A stretch of DNA of 64,000 bases. Source: Oscillospiraceae bacterium. Its GTDB lineage: Bacteria > Bacillota > Clostridia > Oscillospirales > Ruminococcaceae. A program made the position numbers and the translations under genes. This document shows, in pieces, positions 7,243-15,119 of the stretch (its first letter is position 1; each line of letters opens with the position of its first letter). The notes beneath the pieces are model-generated. The model saw nothing but the letters and a program-made list of their open reading frames with translations, was not told the origin of the DNA and did not search any database. The stretch covers positions 61,743 through 125,742 of the forward strand of contig JAETSQ010000002.1 in the NCBI GenBank assembly GCA_021769525.1, in the 5' to 3' direction.

Positions 7243-8901
7243 ATGAAAAAGAAGATCATCGCCCTTCTGCTGGCCTGCCTCTGCGCCGCCCTCTGCTCCG
7301 TCACCGCCTTCGCGGCCAACCGGGTGCCGGAGATGGAGATCGATGTTGCCCTGCGCCGGGACGGCTCCGCGGTCATCACCCAGGTGTGGACGGCCCGGAC
7401 CGAGGAGGGCACCGAGTTTTACTTAGCCTGCCGGGACAACGGGTACCTGAGCATCACCGGCCTTTCCGTTTCCGACGAGGCGGGGCCCTACACCTTTGTG
7501 GAGGACTGGGACGTGGACGCCTCCTTTGAGGAAAAGGCCGGAAAATGCGGCATCCACCCCACGGACGAGGGGGTGGAGCTCTGCTGGGGCATCAGCCAAT
7601 ACGGCTCCCGGCGGTACACCCTCACCTATCTCCTCCACGATTTGGTGGGGAGCTACACCGACGCCGACGGCTTCAACCACCGCTTTGTGGACGAGATGAC
7701 TACCTTCCCCACGGGTGTCTCCCTGACCATCCGCCGGGAGGACGGCGCCCCCCTCGCCGAAGAAAACTGCGGCATCTGGGCCTTTGGCTACGACGGGTCC
7801 ATCTGGTTTGAGGACGGGGCCGTCCGCGCCCGGACCGATTCCCCCCTGGAGGGCAGCGAGCACATGACCGTTATGCTCTCGCTGCAAAAGGGCGTCCTCT
7901 CCCCCCTGCGGGCGGTGGAGGACAGCTTTGAGACGGTGAAGGAGCGGGCCTTTGCAGGCAGCGACTACGACACCGAGGCGGAGGAAGAGGAGGAGCTCAC
8001 CGCCGGCGACTGGGCCCTGGGGCTGTCGGTCATCTGCGGCGGCATCGGCCTTGTCGCCCTGGGCGGGGTGGCCGCGGCCAAACACCGGAAGAAAAAGCTG
8101 AAAAAACGGATGGAGAGCGTTCCCTACTTCCGGGAGGCCCCCAACGGCGGCAACCTCAACGTGACCCACCGCCTGGGCTCCGCCTGCGAGCTGTGCCGGG
8201 AGGACTCCCTGCTGGGGGCCTACCTGCTGCGGCTCATCAGCGACGGCGCCCTGGAGCCGGAGGAGAAGGCGGACGGCTCGGTCCAGGTGGACCTGCGCCT
8301 GGTCCGCCCGCCCCAAAGCGCCAGCCCCTACGACGATGCCTTCTATACCATCCTGGAGGCGGCGGCGGGGCCGGACCGGCTCCTCCAGGCCAAGGAACTG
8401 GAGCGGTTCTGCAATCAGAATGCAAAGCCCCTGGCCGGCTTCGGGGAATCCTGCCGCCAGGACGCCGACCGCACCCTCATCCGGGGCGGCTGCTACCGGG
8501 GGGCGGTGTGCGAAGGCGTCAAGAGCCTGACCCCCCAGGGGAAGAAGCAGCTGGACGAGATCCTGGGGCTGAAGCGGTACCTGCTGGATTTCTCCCTCAT
8601 CTACGAGCGGGGGGTCCGGGAAACGGTGATCTGGCAGGACCTCCTCATCTATGCCCACCTGCTGGGCATCGCCGATAAGGTGGTCCCCCAGATCCGCAAG
8701 CTCTACCCGGATGCCCTGCCCCAGGTGGAGCGGTTTGAACGGTACATCGGCTACGCCGGGTACTACAACGGCTATATGTACAACGCCTATGCCATGGAAC
8801 GGCAGCGGCAGCAGTCGGCCCGCAGCAGCGGAAGCGGCGGCATGGCCTCCTGCGGCGGGGGCGGCGGCTTTTCCGGCGGCGGAGGCGGCGGGACCCGGTA
8901 A
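7243..8901 (+). CDS. DUF2207 domain-containing membrane protein
   Basis: A 552-residue protein with a cleavable signal peptide (residues 1-24, ending AFA). A large extracellular beta-rich domain follows (about 25-230, the DUF2207 region), then one transmembrane helix (about 255-280, WALGLSVICGGIGLVALGG). A cytoplasmic helical domain comes next and is followed by a glycine-rich tail (GGGGGFSGGGGGGTR), typical of this family. It overlaps the LemA gene's operon almost without a gap. LemA and DUF2207 proteins recur together in Gram-positive genomes and are thought to act in envelope maintenance. No catalytic motif is recognisable. Confidence 0.88.
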   Translation: MKKKIIALLLACLCAALCSVTAFAANRVPEMEIDVALRRDGSAVITQVWTARTEEGTEFYLACRDNGYLSITGLSVSDEAGPYTFVEDWDVDASFEEKAGKCGIHPTDEGVELCWGISQYGSRRYTLTYLLHDLVGSYTDADGFNHRFVDEMTTFPTGVSLTIRREDGAPLAEENCGIWAFGYDGSIWFEDGAVRARTDSPLEGSEHMTVMLSLQKGVLSPLRAVEDSFETVKERAFAGSDYDTEAEEEEELTAGDWALGLSVICGGIGLVALGGVAAAKHRKKKLKKRMESVPYFREAPNGGNLNVTHRLGSACELCREDSLLGAYLLRLISDGALEPEEKADGSVQVDLRLVRPPQSASPYDDAFYTILEAAAGPDRLLQAKELERFCNQNAKPLAGFGESCRQDADRTLIRGGCYRGAVCEGVKSLTPQGKKQLDEILGLKRYLLDFSLIYERGVRETVIWQDLLIYAHLLGIADKVVPQIRKLYPDALPQVERFERYIGYAGYYNGYMYNAYAMERQRQQSARSSGSGGMASCGGGGGFSGGGGGGTR

Positions 8902-8996
8902 ACATTACGATACGAAGCGCAATGCCGCGTAAAGACCACATCCGGACTTTGCGCGGCACTGCCGAGGATGCGATCAGAAGGAGGGTGTTATATACG

Positions 8997-9656
8997 ATGG
9001 GACTGTTTTCCAAAAAGGAAGCCTGCCCGGTCTGCGGCGGAGAGGTGAAAGGGCTGTTCCTCATCAAGATCGGGGATAAAAAGACCCTGTGCAAGGGCTG
9101 CTCCAAGCAGGTATCCATGCAGAAGGAGCAGCTGGAAAAAGCCACCCCGGAGTTCATCAGGGAGCACCTGGCCTACCGGCAGAAAAACGCGGAGGCCTTT
9201 GCCACCCACACCTGGACCGAAAAATATACCGCCATCCCCGGCTTCACCATGGGGCTGGATGAGGCGGGGCAGGCCGTCTACTTTATCCACGACGCGCTGG
9301 GAGATGTGGAGGAGAATCCGGTGGTCTTTTCCTTCGACCGGCTCACCGGGTACGAGCTGTACCGCCGCAAGACCAAGCTGGACGGCATGGAGGACACCGG
9401 CGCCATCCCCCTGGAGACCGGCCTCAGCGCCCTGGGGGCTATCGCCCGGCTGGCAAACGGCGACCAGTCCAAGAACTATGATACCTTCCATCTGAAGCTC
9501 ACCACCACCGACCCCTATTGGCCGGCCATCGATTTTAAGATCGACTTCGCCGACACGCAGCTCCACGGCTTCGGCGGCTTTGCCGGGGAGATGCAGAGGG
9601 TCTGCCAGATCCTCAAGACCATCGCCCGCAGGGAGTCCCTTACCTGCGTCCATTAA
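8997..9656 (+). CDS. DUF4428-type zinc-ribbon protein
   Basis: A 219-residue cytosolic protein. The N-terminus MGLFSKKEACPVCGG with a second CKGC pair about 25 residues on makes a four-cysteine zinc ribbon. The remainder resembles the small PH-like beta domain often joined to DUF4428, with VVFSFDRLTGYELYRRK near the middle and TTTDPYWPAIDFKID. I chose ATG 8997; AAGGAGG at 8978-8984 is 12 bases upstream, slightly long. Its C-terminal half is similar to the next protein (paired zinc ribbon and PYW motif), so the two look like diverged paralogues. The function is unknown. Confidence 0.8.
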   Translation: MGLFSKKEACPVCGGEVKGLFLIKIGDKKTLCKGCSKQVSMQKEQLEKATPEFIREHLAYRQKNAEAFATHTWTEKYTAIPGFTMGLDEAGQAVYFIHDALGDVEENPVVFSFDRLTGYELYRRKTKLDGMEDTGAIPLETGLSALGAIARLANGDQSKNYDTFHLKLTTTDPYWPAIDFKIDFADTQLHGFGGFAGEMQRVCQILKTIARRESLTCVH

Positions 9657-9673
9657 ACTAGGAGGAGATTTTT

Positions 9674-10630
9674 ATGGGTCTGTTTACCACAAAGAAAAAC
9701 CCCTGCGCCATCTGCGGCGGCCCTACCCCCCGGCTTTTCCCCACCACGGTGGAGGATCAGCCCATCTGCGGGGACTGCAAAGATAAGCTCGACCTGCCGG
9801 AGGGGGCTTTTTACGAAATGTCCCTGGCGGATGTCCGGGCGTGCGTCGCCTACTACGACGAGAATGCGGCCCTGCGGGACGCTTATACCGAAACCTTCGC
9901 CCTCATCTGCGACCGCTGGAACGAGCAGGTGTCGGTGGATATGGACCACCGGCTCTTCCGCCTCAACCAGAAGGGGAATTCCCTGGTCTTTGAGGCTTCC
10001 AGCCTCAAGGGGTTCCGGATCCTGGAGGACGACCGGGTGCTGTACGAAAGCAGCCCCGAAGGCCTGCTGTACCACCCCTCCAATGTCCCCTCGCGGGCCG
10101 AGGACCTGGCCCCCGCCGTCGCCCAGTTCAAAATGCAGTACCAGCAGTACGAGCATATGCGGGAGATGGAGAAGATGATGCAGGAGCAGAGCGGCGGCAA
10201 AACCAGCTCCACCACCTTTTCCCGCCTGGATGAGCCCCGGTTCACCCAGCAGGTCATCGACAAAATTTATATTGAGCTGACTCTGGAACACCCCTACTGG
10301 GGCGGGACCCTCAAGAGGGAGTACCCCAAGGCGCCTCACTTCAGCGAGACCTACCCCGACGTCAGCAACTTCCTAAAGAGCTACAATAAGCAGGTCGAGC
10401 TGCTGCACACCCTGGCCCTGGACCTGATGAGCTTCATCGATCCCAATGCCCAGGAGATCCAGGTGGGGGATGCCCCCCAGCCCATCCTGATGGACCGCTC
10501 CGCCCCCCAGACGCCGGCGGTGGTCACCGACCCGGTGCGGGAGATCCAGAAGTACAAGGGGCTGCTGGATTCCGGCGCCATCACCGAGGAGGAATTTGCC
10601 GCCAAGAAGAAGCAGCTCTTGGGACTTTAA
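9674..10630 (+). CDS. DUF4428-type zinc-ribbon protein with C-terminal SHOCT domain
   Basis: A 318-residue protein starting MGLFTTKKNPCAICGG and continuing with CGDC, a zinc ribbon like that of its upstream neighbour. A PH-like domain follows, with LTLEHPYWGGTL matching the neighbour's PYW region. The last 28 residues (EIQKYKGLLDSGAITEEEFA and onward) form a SHOCT motif, a short helical hairpin used for oligomerisation or recruitment. AGGAGG lies 8 bases upstream of the ATG. The gene is probably in one operon with LemA, DUF2207 and the first zinc-ribbon gene, ending at the terminator near 10721. Confidence 0.82.
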   Translation: MGLFTTKKNPCAICGGPTPRLFPTTVEDQPICGDCKDKLDLPEGAFYEMSLADVRACVAYYDENAALRDAYTETFALICDRWNEQVSVDMDHRLFRLNQKGNSLVFEASSLKGFRILEDDRVLYESSPEGLLYHPSNVPSRAEDLAPAVAQFKMQYQQYEHMREMEKMMQEQSGGKTSSTTFSRLDEPRFTQQVIDKIYIELTLEHPYWGGTLKREYPKAPHFSETYPDVSNFLKSYNKQVELLHTLALDLMSFIDPNAQEIQVGDAPQPILMDRSAPQTPAVVTDPVREIQKYKGLLDSGAITEEEFAAKKKQLLGL

Positions 10631-10720
10631 GAGTCCCGCCGGATCCGGAGGGACGGCCGCGGGGGAGAGGGATACTCCTAAAAACGACCGCTTCACAGCG
10701 GCCGGGAACGTTTTGCAAAA

Positions 10721-10761
10721 AGCCGGGAAACTCTGCCGGACGGCGGGGCCCCGGTTTTTTT
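10721..10761 (+). terminator. Terminator after the zinc-ribbon operon
   Basis: GCCGGG (10722-10727) pairs with CCCCGG (10749-10754) around an inner hairpin and is followed by seven T. The sequence, including the upstream GCAAAAAGCCGGG, is clearly related to the terminator at 24735-24774. Confidence 0.8.
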
Positions 10762-10885
10762 GTGCTTTGCTCCCGGCCGGACCGGGAAAATAAAAAACTT
10801 TGGGAAGGGCCCACAGGCTGATATAATGGAAGCAGGTGGTGCGCGGGGAGATTTTGTAAAATGTATTGTAAGGAGGAGCTGTCTT

Positions 10886-11341
10886 ATGGAAAAAATGCCG
10901 GAGGTCATCGCGCGCTACCTGGAGGACTGTGAATTTGGGCGGAAACTTTCCGCCGGCACCGTCAAGGCCTACCGCATCGACCTTGCGCAGTTCGCCCGCT
11001 TCACCGGAGGGGAGTGGGGGGACCGGGAGGTGCTGAAGGGATACGTGAAGCACCTGAACCAAACCTTTGCCCCCCGGTCGGTAAAGCGGAAGATCGCCAG
11101 CGTCCGGGCCTTCTACCGGGAGCAGGAAGTGAATGGGCTGCTGGAGGAAAATCCCTTTGAAAAGCTCCATCTGCGCATCCAGTCCCCCCGGCAGATCCCC
11201 AGGGTGATCCCTGGGCAGGTGGTGCAAAACATCCTCCAGGCCGCCTACAATGCCTACGGCGCCGCCCGCCGGCAGACGCTGCTCCTGGCGGAGAAGCATC
11301 CGCGGGCGGGGATGACCTTTGCCCTGCCAAACGAGAGATAA
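10886..11341 (+). pseudogene. Tyrosine recombinase fragment (core-binding domain only)
   Basis: A 151-residue ORF with an excellent ribosome binding site (AAGGAGGAG) and a possible TATAAT box at 10822-10827. Residues 1-130 are a typical N-terminal SAM-like core-binding domain of XerC/D-type recombinases (LSAGTVKAYRIDLAQFARFT, RKIASVRAFYREQE, ENPF). Similarity stops at about residue 130, where the catalytic domain should begin. The last about 20 residues are unrelated, and the stop codon lies inside the left inverted repeat of the predicted invertible promoter. The catalytic Arg, His and Tyr residues are absent, so it cannot recombine DNA alone. It is either a relic or a DNA-binding accessory protein. 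Confidence 0.8.
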
Positions 11342-11469
11342 TATACCATTATCCTTCGTTTGTCAACGGGTTTCGGCAGCTTTTTTGACTTTTGTAGAGA
11401 CTTTTTTATGAGAAAGAGACCTCTTGCTATAGGCATCGGCTTGCTCCCCATCAGATAATGGTATATTAT
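11338..11469. promoter_or_regulatory. Predicted invertible promoter bounded by perfect 16-bp inverted repeats
   Basis: ATAATATACCATTATC (11338-11353) recurs as its exact reverse complement at 11454-11469, enclosing 100 bases. The left arm with its preceding G is itself GATAAT-ATACC-ATTATC, two inverted half-sites around an asymmetric 5-bp core. The right copy has the core reversed, the arrangement that gives inversion. On the minus strand TTGACA (11366-11361) lies 17 bases from TATTAT (11343-11338), a near-consensus promoter pointing back into the recombinase fragment. Inversion would place TTGACA at 11441-11446, 17 bases before the TATTAT at 11464-11469, driving the genes from 11504 on. In the orientation shown that position reads TTGCTC. 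Confidence 0.7.
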
Positions 11470-11503
11470 GGAACTACAACCGGATATTGGGAGGGAAAAG
11501 ACG

Positions 11504-11929
11504 ATGCAGAACACCCTGGGAACGCTGATAGAGGCACTCCAGCAGGCGGTAGACCGGGCTCAGGAACAGCTCCAGTCCTATCAGCTGCGGATGCTCAGCG
11601 AATACTTTGACCCGGAGAACCAGCCCCTCTATATCAAGCTGCGCCTGCCCCGGATGCCGGAGACCGGGGGACCCTTGGAGCATACGGAGGTGGAGGTCCC
11701 GCGCCTCTCCCTGGTGCAGATGGGGACCATCGCCCTGGACGAGGTGGAGATCGACTTTCCCCTGCGCCTCCACGGGGTGGAGGAGGAGGCCGGACGGCTG
11801 CTGGTGGAATTTCCCGGCGCCTCCACGGTGGATGAAAGCTGCGCCAGGGTGCGGGTGCGCTTCAAGGGGGGCGATCCGCCGGAGGCGGTGATGAAGATCA
11901 ACGATACCCTGATGAACATCATCCCGTAA
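11504..11929 (+). CDS. DUF2589-like protein
   Basis: A 141-residue protein with an N-terminal helix (TLIEALQQAVDRAQEQLQSY) followed by a beta-rich domain. Its order, a helix and then LPRM...VEVPRLSLVQMGTIALDEVEIDF, parallels the next protein (VSLEVPVLSIINIPNLMVQSVDVTFDM). Both are therefore assigned to the DUF2589 family, this one with a lower match. The start ATG 11504 follows GGGAGGG at 11490-11496; an upstream ATG at 11468 overlaps the inverted repeat. It is the first gene after the predicted invertible promoter. The function is unknown. Confidence 0.7.
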   Translation: MQNTLGTLIEALQQAVDRAQEQLQSYQLRMLSEYFDPENQPLYIKLRLPRMPETGGPLEHTEVEVPRLSLVQMGTIALDEVEIDFPLRLHGVEEEAGRLLVEFPGASTVDESCARVRVRFKGGDPPEAVMKINDTLMNIIP

Positions 11930-11980
11930 AGGCAAACGCCTTGCGGGGGAGGATAGAGTGACAGAAAAGGAGGAACCATT

Positions 11981-12691
11981 ATGGCTGACATCATCAACAT
12001 GGCGGACCAATTCAGCGGCCTTCCCATGGAGTCCCTCATCGGCGGACCTCTCCAGGCCGCCTGTAAGGCGGAGGTCATGCTGGCCGCCGCCACCACCAAC
12101 TTCATCGAGCAGGTGGGCTTCCAGGACGCCGACAGCAGCGGCGGCCCCCGCAAGGCCAAGACGGTGGCCTTCAGCTTCCAGCGCCCCGCCACCGACCCGA
12201 ATGGGAAGACCATCGGCAGCGAGACCGTCTCCCTGGAGGTGCCGGTGCTGAGCATCATCAACATCCCCAACCTCATGGTCCAGAGCGTGGACGTCACCTT
12301 CGATATGGAGGTGAAGTCCTCGGTGGCCTCCCAGCAGACCACCGACAAGAGCGGCAACCTGGATGCCCACACCAAGCTGGGCTGGGGCATCTTCTCCCTG
12401 GATGTCTCCATCAAGGGCTCGGTCTCCAGCCACGAGTCCAACACCCGCTCCAGCGATAACTCCGCCAAGTACCACGTTTCGGTCCAGGCGCGCCAGGGCG
12501 GGACGCCGGAGGGCCTCAGCCGGGTGCTGGATATTCTCAGCACCGCTGTACAGCCCAAGGCCATTACACGGGACGGCGGACAGAAGCCCGACCCCAACCC
12601 GCCTGTGGAGCACTTCCAGGCCCCGGATCCCCAGCCCGCCCTTTCCCAGCCTCCCGCGCAGCTGAGCGCCGAGGCCGGCAGCCGGAGGTAA
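11981..12691 (+). CDS. DUF2589 domain-containing protein
   Basis: A 236-residue protein. Residues about 1-185 form the DUF2589 domain: an N-terminal amphipathic helix (QFSGLPMESLIGGPLQAACK), beta strands with VSLEVPVLSIINIPNLMVQS and VDVTFDMEVKSS, and a C-terminal KYHVSVQARQGGTPEGLSRV. The last about 45 residues are Pro-rich and probably disordered. AAAGGAGG precedes the ATG. It belongs to the operon that ends in the nuclease gene. DUF2589 has no assigned biochemical function that I know of. The adjacent paralogue suggests the two form a complex. Confidence 0.85.
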   Translation: MADIINMADQFSGLPMESLIGGPLQAACKAEVMLAAATTNFIEQVGFQDADSSGGPRKAKTVAFSFQRPATDPNGKTIGSETVSLEVPVLSIINIPNLMVQSVDVTFDMEVKSSVASQQTTDKSGNLDAHTKLGWGIFSLDVSIKGSVSSHESNTRSSDNSAKYHVSVQARQGGTPEGLSRVLDILSTAVQPKAITRDGGQKPDPNPPVEHFQAPDPQPALSQPPAQLSAEAGSRR

Positions 12692-12697
12692 GGCGGT

Positions 12698-12961
12698 TTG
12701 AGCGAGGGATGCTTTGATCTATCCGATGTGGGCTACGTCCGGCGGGTGGTGGTGGGCAACTGCGACCCGGAGCATATGCTGCCGGAGGAGGAGATCCAAA
12801 AACAGCAGGAGTTCCTCAACCGATGCCTTTCCGGCACCCCCCGCGGGCGGATCATCGGGCAGGAGTACAATTTTTATCTTCTGAACATCGGCCAGCACCA
12901 GGTGGTGGTGCAGTACGTTTGTTACCATGTGGGATTTCCCCGCCGGCCTTTCTGGCTCTGA
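12698..12961 (+). CDS. Small protein of unknown function in the DUF2589-nuclease operon
   Basis: An 87-residue protein starting at TTG 12698, with GGAGG at 12684-12688 inside the end of the preceding gene. It is moderately hydrophobic in its second half (NFYLLNIGQHQVVVQYVCYHVGF) and has three cysteines but no metal motif. No signal peptide or family is recognised. Seven bases separate it from the DUF2589 gene and 24 from the nuclease gene, so it is very likely cotranscribed. It could be a chaperone, adaptor or immunity protein for the nuclease; that is inference only. Confidence 0.65.
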   Translation: MSEGCFDLSDVGYVRRVVVGNCDPEHMLPEEEIQKQQEFLNRCLSGTPRGRIIGQEYNFYLLNIGQHQVVVQYVCYHVGFPRRPFWL

Positions 12962-12985
12962 GGATGGGGAGGAAGGGAGAGACGT

Positions 12986-13981
12986 ATGAAGACCTTAAGC
13001 GCCCTGGCAAGCGTTACCCCGCGGCTGCCTGCCAGTGACGGGCACTGGAGCGGCACGCGGGGCGGCAGCGCCTGGATCTTTGACCTCACCGCAGCGAAGT
13101 GGGATATTTACGCCCCCATCGTGCCGGGACAGCCCCTCCCGACGCGGCCCTGGGGGCAGATCATCGGCGATTGTTATTACCCCAATGCGGACCGGGTCGT
13201 CTTCCGGAACAGCTTCCCGGTATTTGACCCATACATCGTTGATATTACCGACAACACCGGGGGGAGGCAGCGGGGCGAATACCACACCCCCGCCGGGCAG
13301 ACCATCAGCGGGGACCGCCCCACAAACTTCCGCGCGGTGGACGGGTGGGTAGCCCAGCAGCTGGGCTGCCGGAACTACCAGGTGCAGCAGCTGCGCTCCC
13401 AGAAGCACCTCACCTGGCACGAGCGGGAGGACACGACCACCATCATCCTGGTGCCGCAGGCCATCCATGGCTTTGTCCCCCACAGCGGCGGCATCGAGGT
13501 GGTGAACCGCGGCGGCATCGGCAGCGAAAGGGAGGAGGCTCTCCCCATGGAGCAGCGGAACATAAACGGCGAGGAGCTGGTCCGGGTGGGGGACCTGGAC
13601 CTCTGGCGCCGGGTGAAGAGGGCCGACGGATACGCGGCCGGGGCTGGGGAGGAGTTCACCGTCAGCTACGTCTGCGACGACCCGAACGCCGGTCCTACCC
13701 CGAATCAGCAGGCCAAAGCCCAGGAGCTGCTGAGCGCTTGGCCGGAGCTCTTTGGAGCGGCCCAGAAGCTGCTGGCCGAATATGTCCGGCAGGAATGGCA
13801 CCCGGAGGGCGGCGACTGGCAGGCCTGGGCCACGGAGCTGATCATTTACCAGGAGGTGCTTTGGGAGCAGATGACCGCCGGCATCCTCTGCGGATTCTCC
13901 CTGGACCCGGAGCACGGGCTGGGCGTCCGCATCCTGGGGAACGGCTCCATGATGGCGGGCCCGCAGGACATCGCCCTGTAA
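12986..13981 (+). CDS. WHH/HNH-type nuclease toxin domain fused to an immunity-like tail
   Basis: A 331-residue protein. Residues about 18-170 have the order of motifs seen in WHH/LHH nucleases of polymorphic toxins. These are HWSGTRGGSAWI (20-31), VVFRNSFPVFDPY (71-83), GDRPTNFRAVDGWVAQQLGC (109-128), then LTWHEREDTTTIILVP (142-157) with IH at 160-161 and PHSGG at 165-169. The active-site candidates are H145, H161 and H166. E146 replaces the second His of WHH. Residues about 240-331 look like a separate domain (ELLSAWPELFGAAQKLL, LDPEHGLGVRI, GPQDIAL), resembling small immunity-type proteins. There is no signal peptide or secretion leader. The domain order, nuclease first and immunity-like last in one chain, is unusual. 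A terminator follows. Confidence 0.65.
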   Translation: MKTLSALASVTPRLPASDGHWSGTRGGSAWIFDLTAAKWDIYAPIVPGQPLPTRPWGQIIGDCYYPNADRVVFRNSFPVFDPYIVDITDNTGGRQRGEYHTPAGQTISGDRPTNFRAVDGWVAQQLGCRNYQVQQLRSQKHLTWHEREDTTTIILVPQAIHGFVPHSGGIEVVNRGGIGSEREEALPMEQRNINGEELVRVGDLDLWRRVKRADGYAAGAGEEFTVSYVCDDPNAGPTPNQQAKAQELLSAWPELFGAAQKLLAEYVRQEWHPEGGDWQAWATELIIYQEVLWEQMTAGILCGFSLDPEHGLGVRILGNGSMMAGPQDIAL

Positions 13982-14003
13982 TTTTTCCACACCATACAAC
14001 CAT

Positions 14004-14042
14004 AAAAGACAGCCGGGGCTTTGCTGCCTCGGCCGTCTTTTT
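14004..14042. terminator. Terminator between the nuclease gene and the S1-domain gene
   Basis: AAAAGAC-GCCG-GGC pairs with GCC-CGGC-GTCTTTTTT around a short loop. The A-run on the left and T-run on the right allow use from both sides by the convergent genes. Confidence 0.88.
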
Positions 14043-14062
14043 TGTATAAATAGGTTTTGCTA

Positions 14063-15004
14063 TCAGGCGCCGCCGTCAAACACCGTTTCCACCATCCGGG
14101 GGGACTGGGGGGTGCTGTACTGCCACCGGTCCATGTGCGTTCCCTGGAAGAAGTACCGCAGGGGGGCGGGGGACCAGGGGGCGTCAAAGGCATCCACGAT
14201 GATGAGCTTGATCTTCATCTTGCCGGGGAGGATGCTCTTGATGTAGACGCTGGCCTGCTGCCCCGGAGACACCCCGGCGCAGGGCTCCGCCAGGCCCGCC
14301 AGGTTGGGGGCCAGCTCCACAAAGACGCCGTATTCCTCCACCGAGCGGATGATCCCTGCCACCGTTTCCCCAGGGGAAAAGCGGGCAGCGTTTTCCTCCC
14401 AGCTCCCCAGCAGCTCCTTGTGGGTGAGGCAGATGCGCCCCCCCGCCTCCGGGTCCAGGCAGCGCACCACCGCCCGGATGTCCTCCCCGGTGCGGAACCG
14501 GTCGCGGGGGTGGGAGATGCGGGAGACGGAGATCTGGTCGATGGGGATAAGGGAGGGCAGGCCGCAGCCGATGTCCACAAAGCAGCCGAAGGGTTCCAGG
14601 TGGGTGACCCGGCCGGGGATGACGTCCCCCGGCACTAGGCGGGAGAGATACTCCTCCCGGCACCGCTCCTGGGCCAGCCTGCGGCTGAGGACCGGCAGGA
14701 GCCTCCCCTGGGGGAGCTCCCGCAGCTCCTGCACCACAAAGGACACCGGCTTGTTGACGCGGGAGATGATGGCGATGTCCCGCGTGGACCCTTCGGCGAT
14801 GCCCAGCGCCCCCTCGGTCCGGGGGATCAGCCCCCGGCACCAGCCCAGGTCCACCAGGAGGTCGTGTCCGTGGTCGCAGAGGACCGCCCGCCCCTCCAGG
14901 ATGGTCCCCTGGGCCATGGCCTGGGCCAGCCCCGCCGGGCTCCCTGTCAGGCGGATATTTTCCGGGGTATCCAGAAGGAGCCCCTCCGGCAGATAAACGG
15001 ACAT
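14063..15004 (-). CDS. S1 RNA-binding domain protein (ribosomal protein S1-like)
   Basis: A 313-residue protein with three S1-type OB folds. The first, degenerate one is at about residues 28-90 (GTILEGRAVLCDHGHDLLVD). A clear S1 domain lies at about 125-200 (GDVIPGRVTHLEPFGCFVDI), and a third at about 215-280 (GETVAGIIRSVEEYGVFVEL). Such proteins bind RNA and are often annotated as 30S ribosomal protein S1 in Clostridia, though they are shorter than proteobacterial S1. The start ATG at 15004 is preceded by AAAGGGAGG; a longer frame begins upstream without such a site. It is transcribed alone, away from the large repeat region. Confidence 0.85.
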   Translation of the reverse strand: MSVYLPEGLLLDTPENIRLTGSPAGLAQAMAQGTILEGRAVLCDHGHDLLVDLGWCRGLIPRTEGALGIAEGSTRDIAIISRVNKPVSFVVQELRELPQGRLLPVLSRRLAQERCREEYLSRLVPGDVIPGRVTHLEPFGCFVDIGCGLPSLIPIDQISVSRISHPRDRFRTGEDIRAVVRCLDPEAGGRICLTHKELLGSWEENAARFSPGETVAGIIRSVEEYGVFVELAPNLAGLAEPCAGVSPGQQASVYIKSILPGKMKIKLIIVDAFDAPWSPAPLRYFFQGTHMDRWQYSTPQSPRMVETVFDGGA

Positions 15005-15119
15005 GATGTTCGGCCTCCCTTTTTCACGGCGTTCCCGGCAGCAGGCGCGGGCCGCGCCGCCGGGGATCATTCCATTATATTCCGGGGAGAGCAGGGCTAG
15101 ACCCGCGGCAGGGGAGAAA

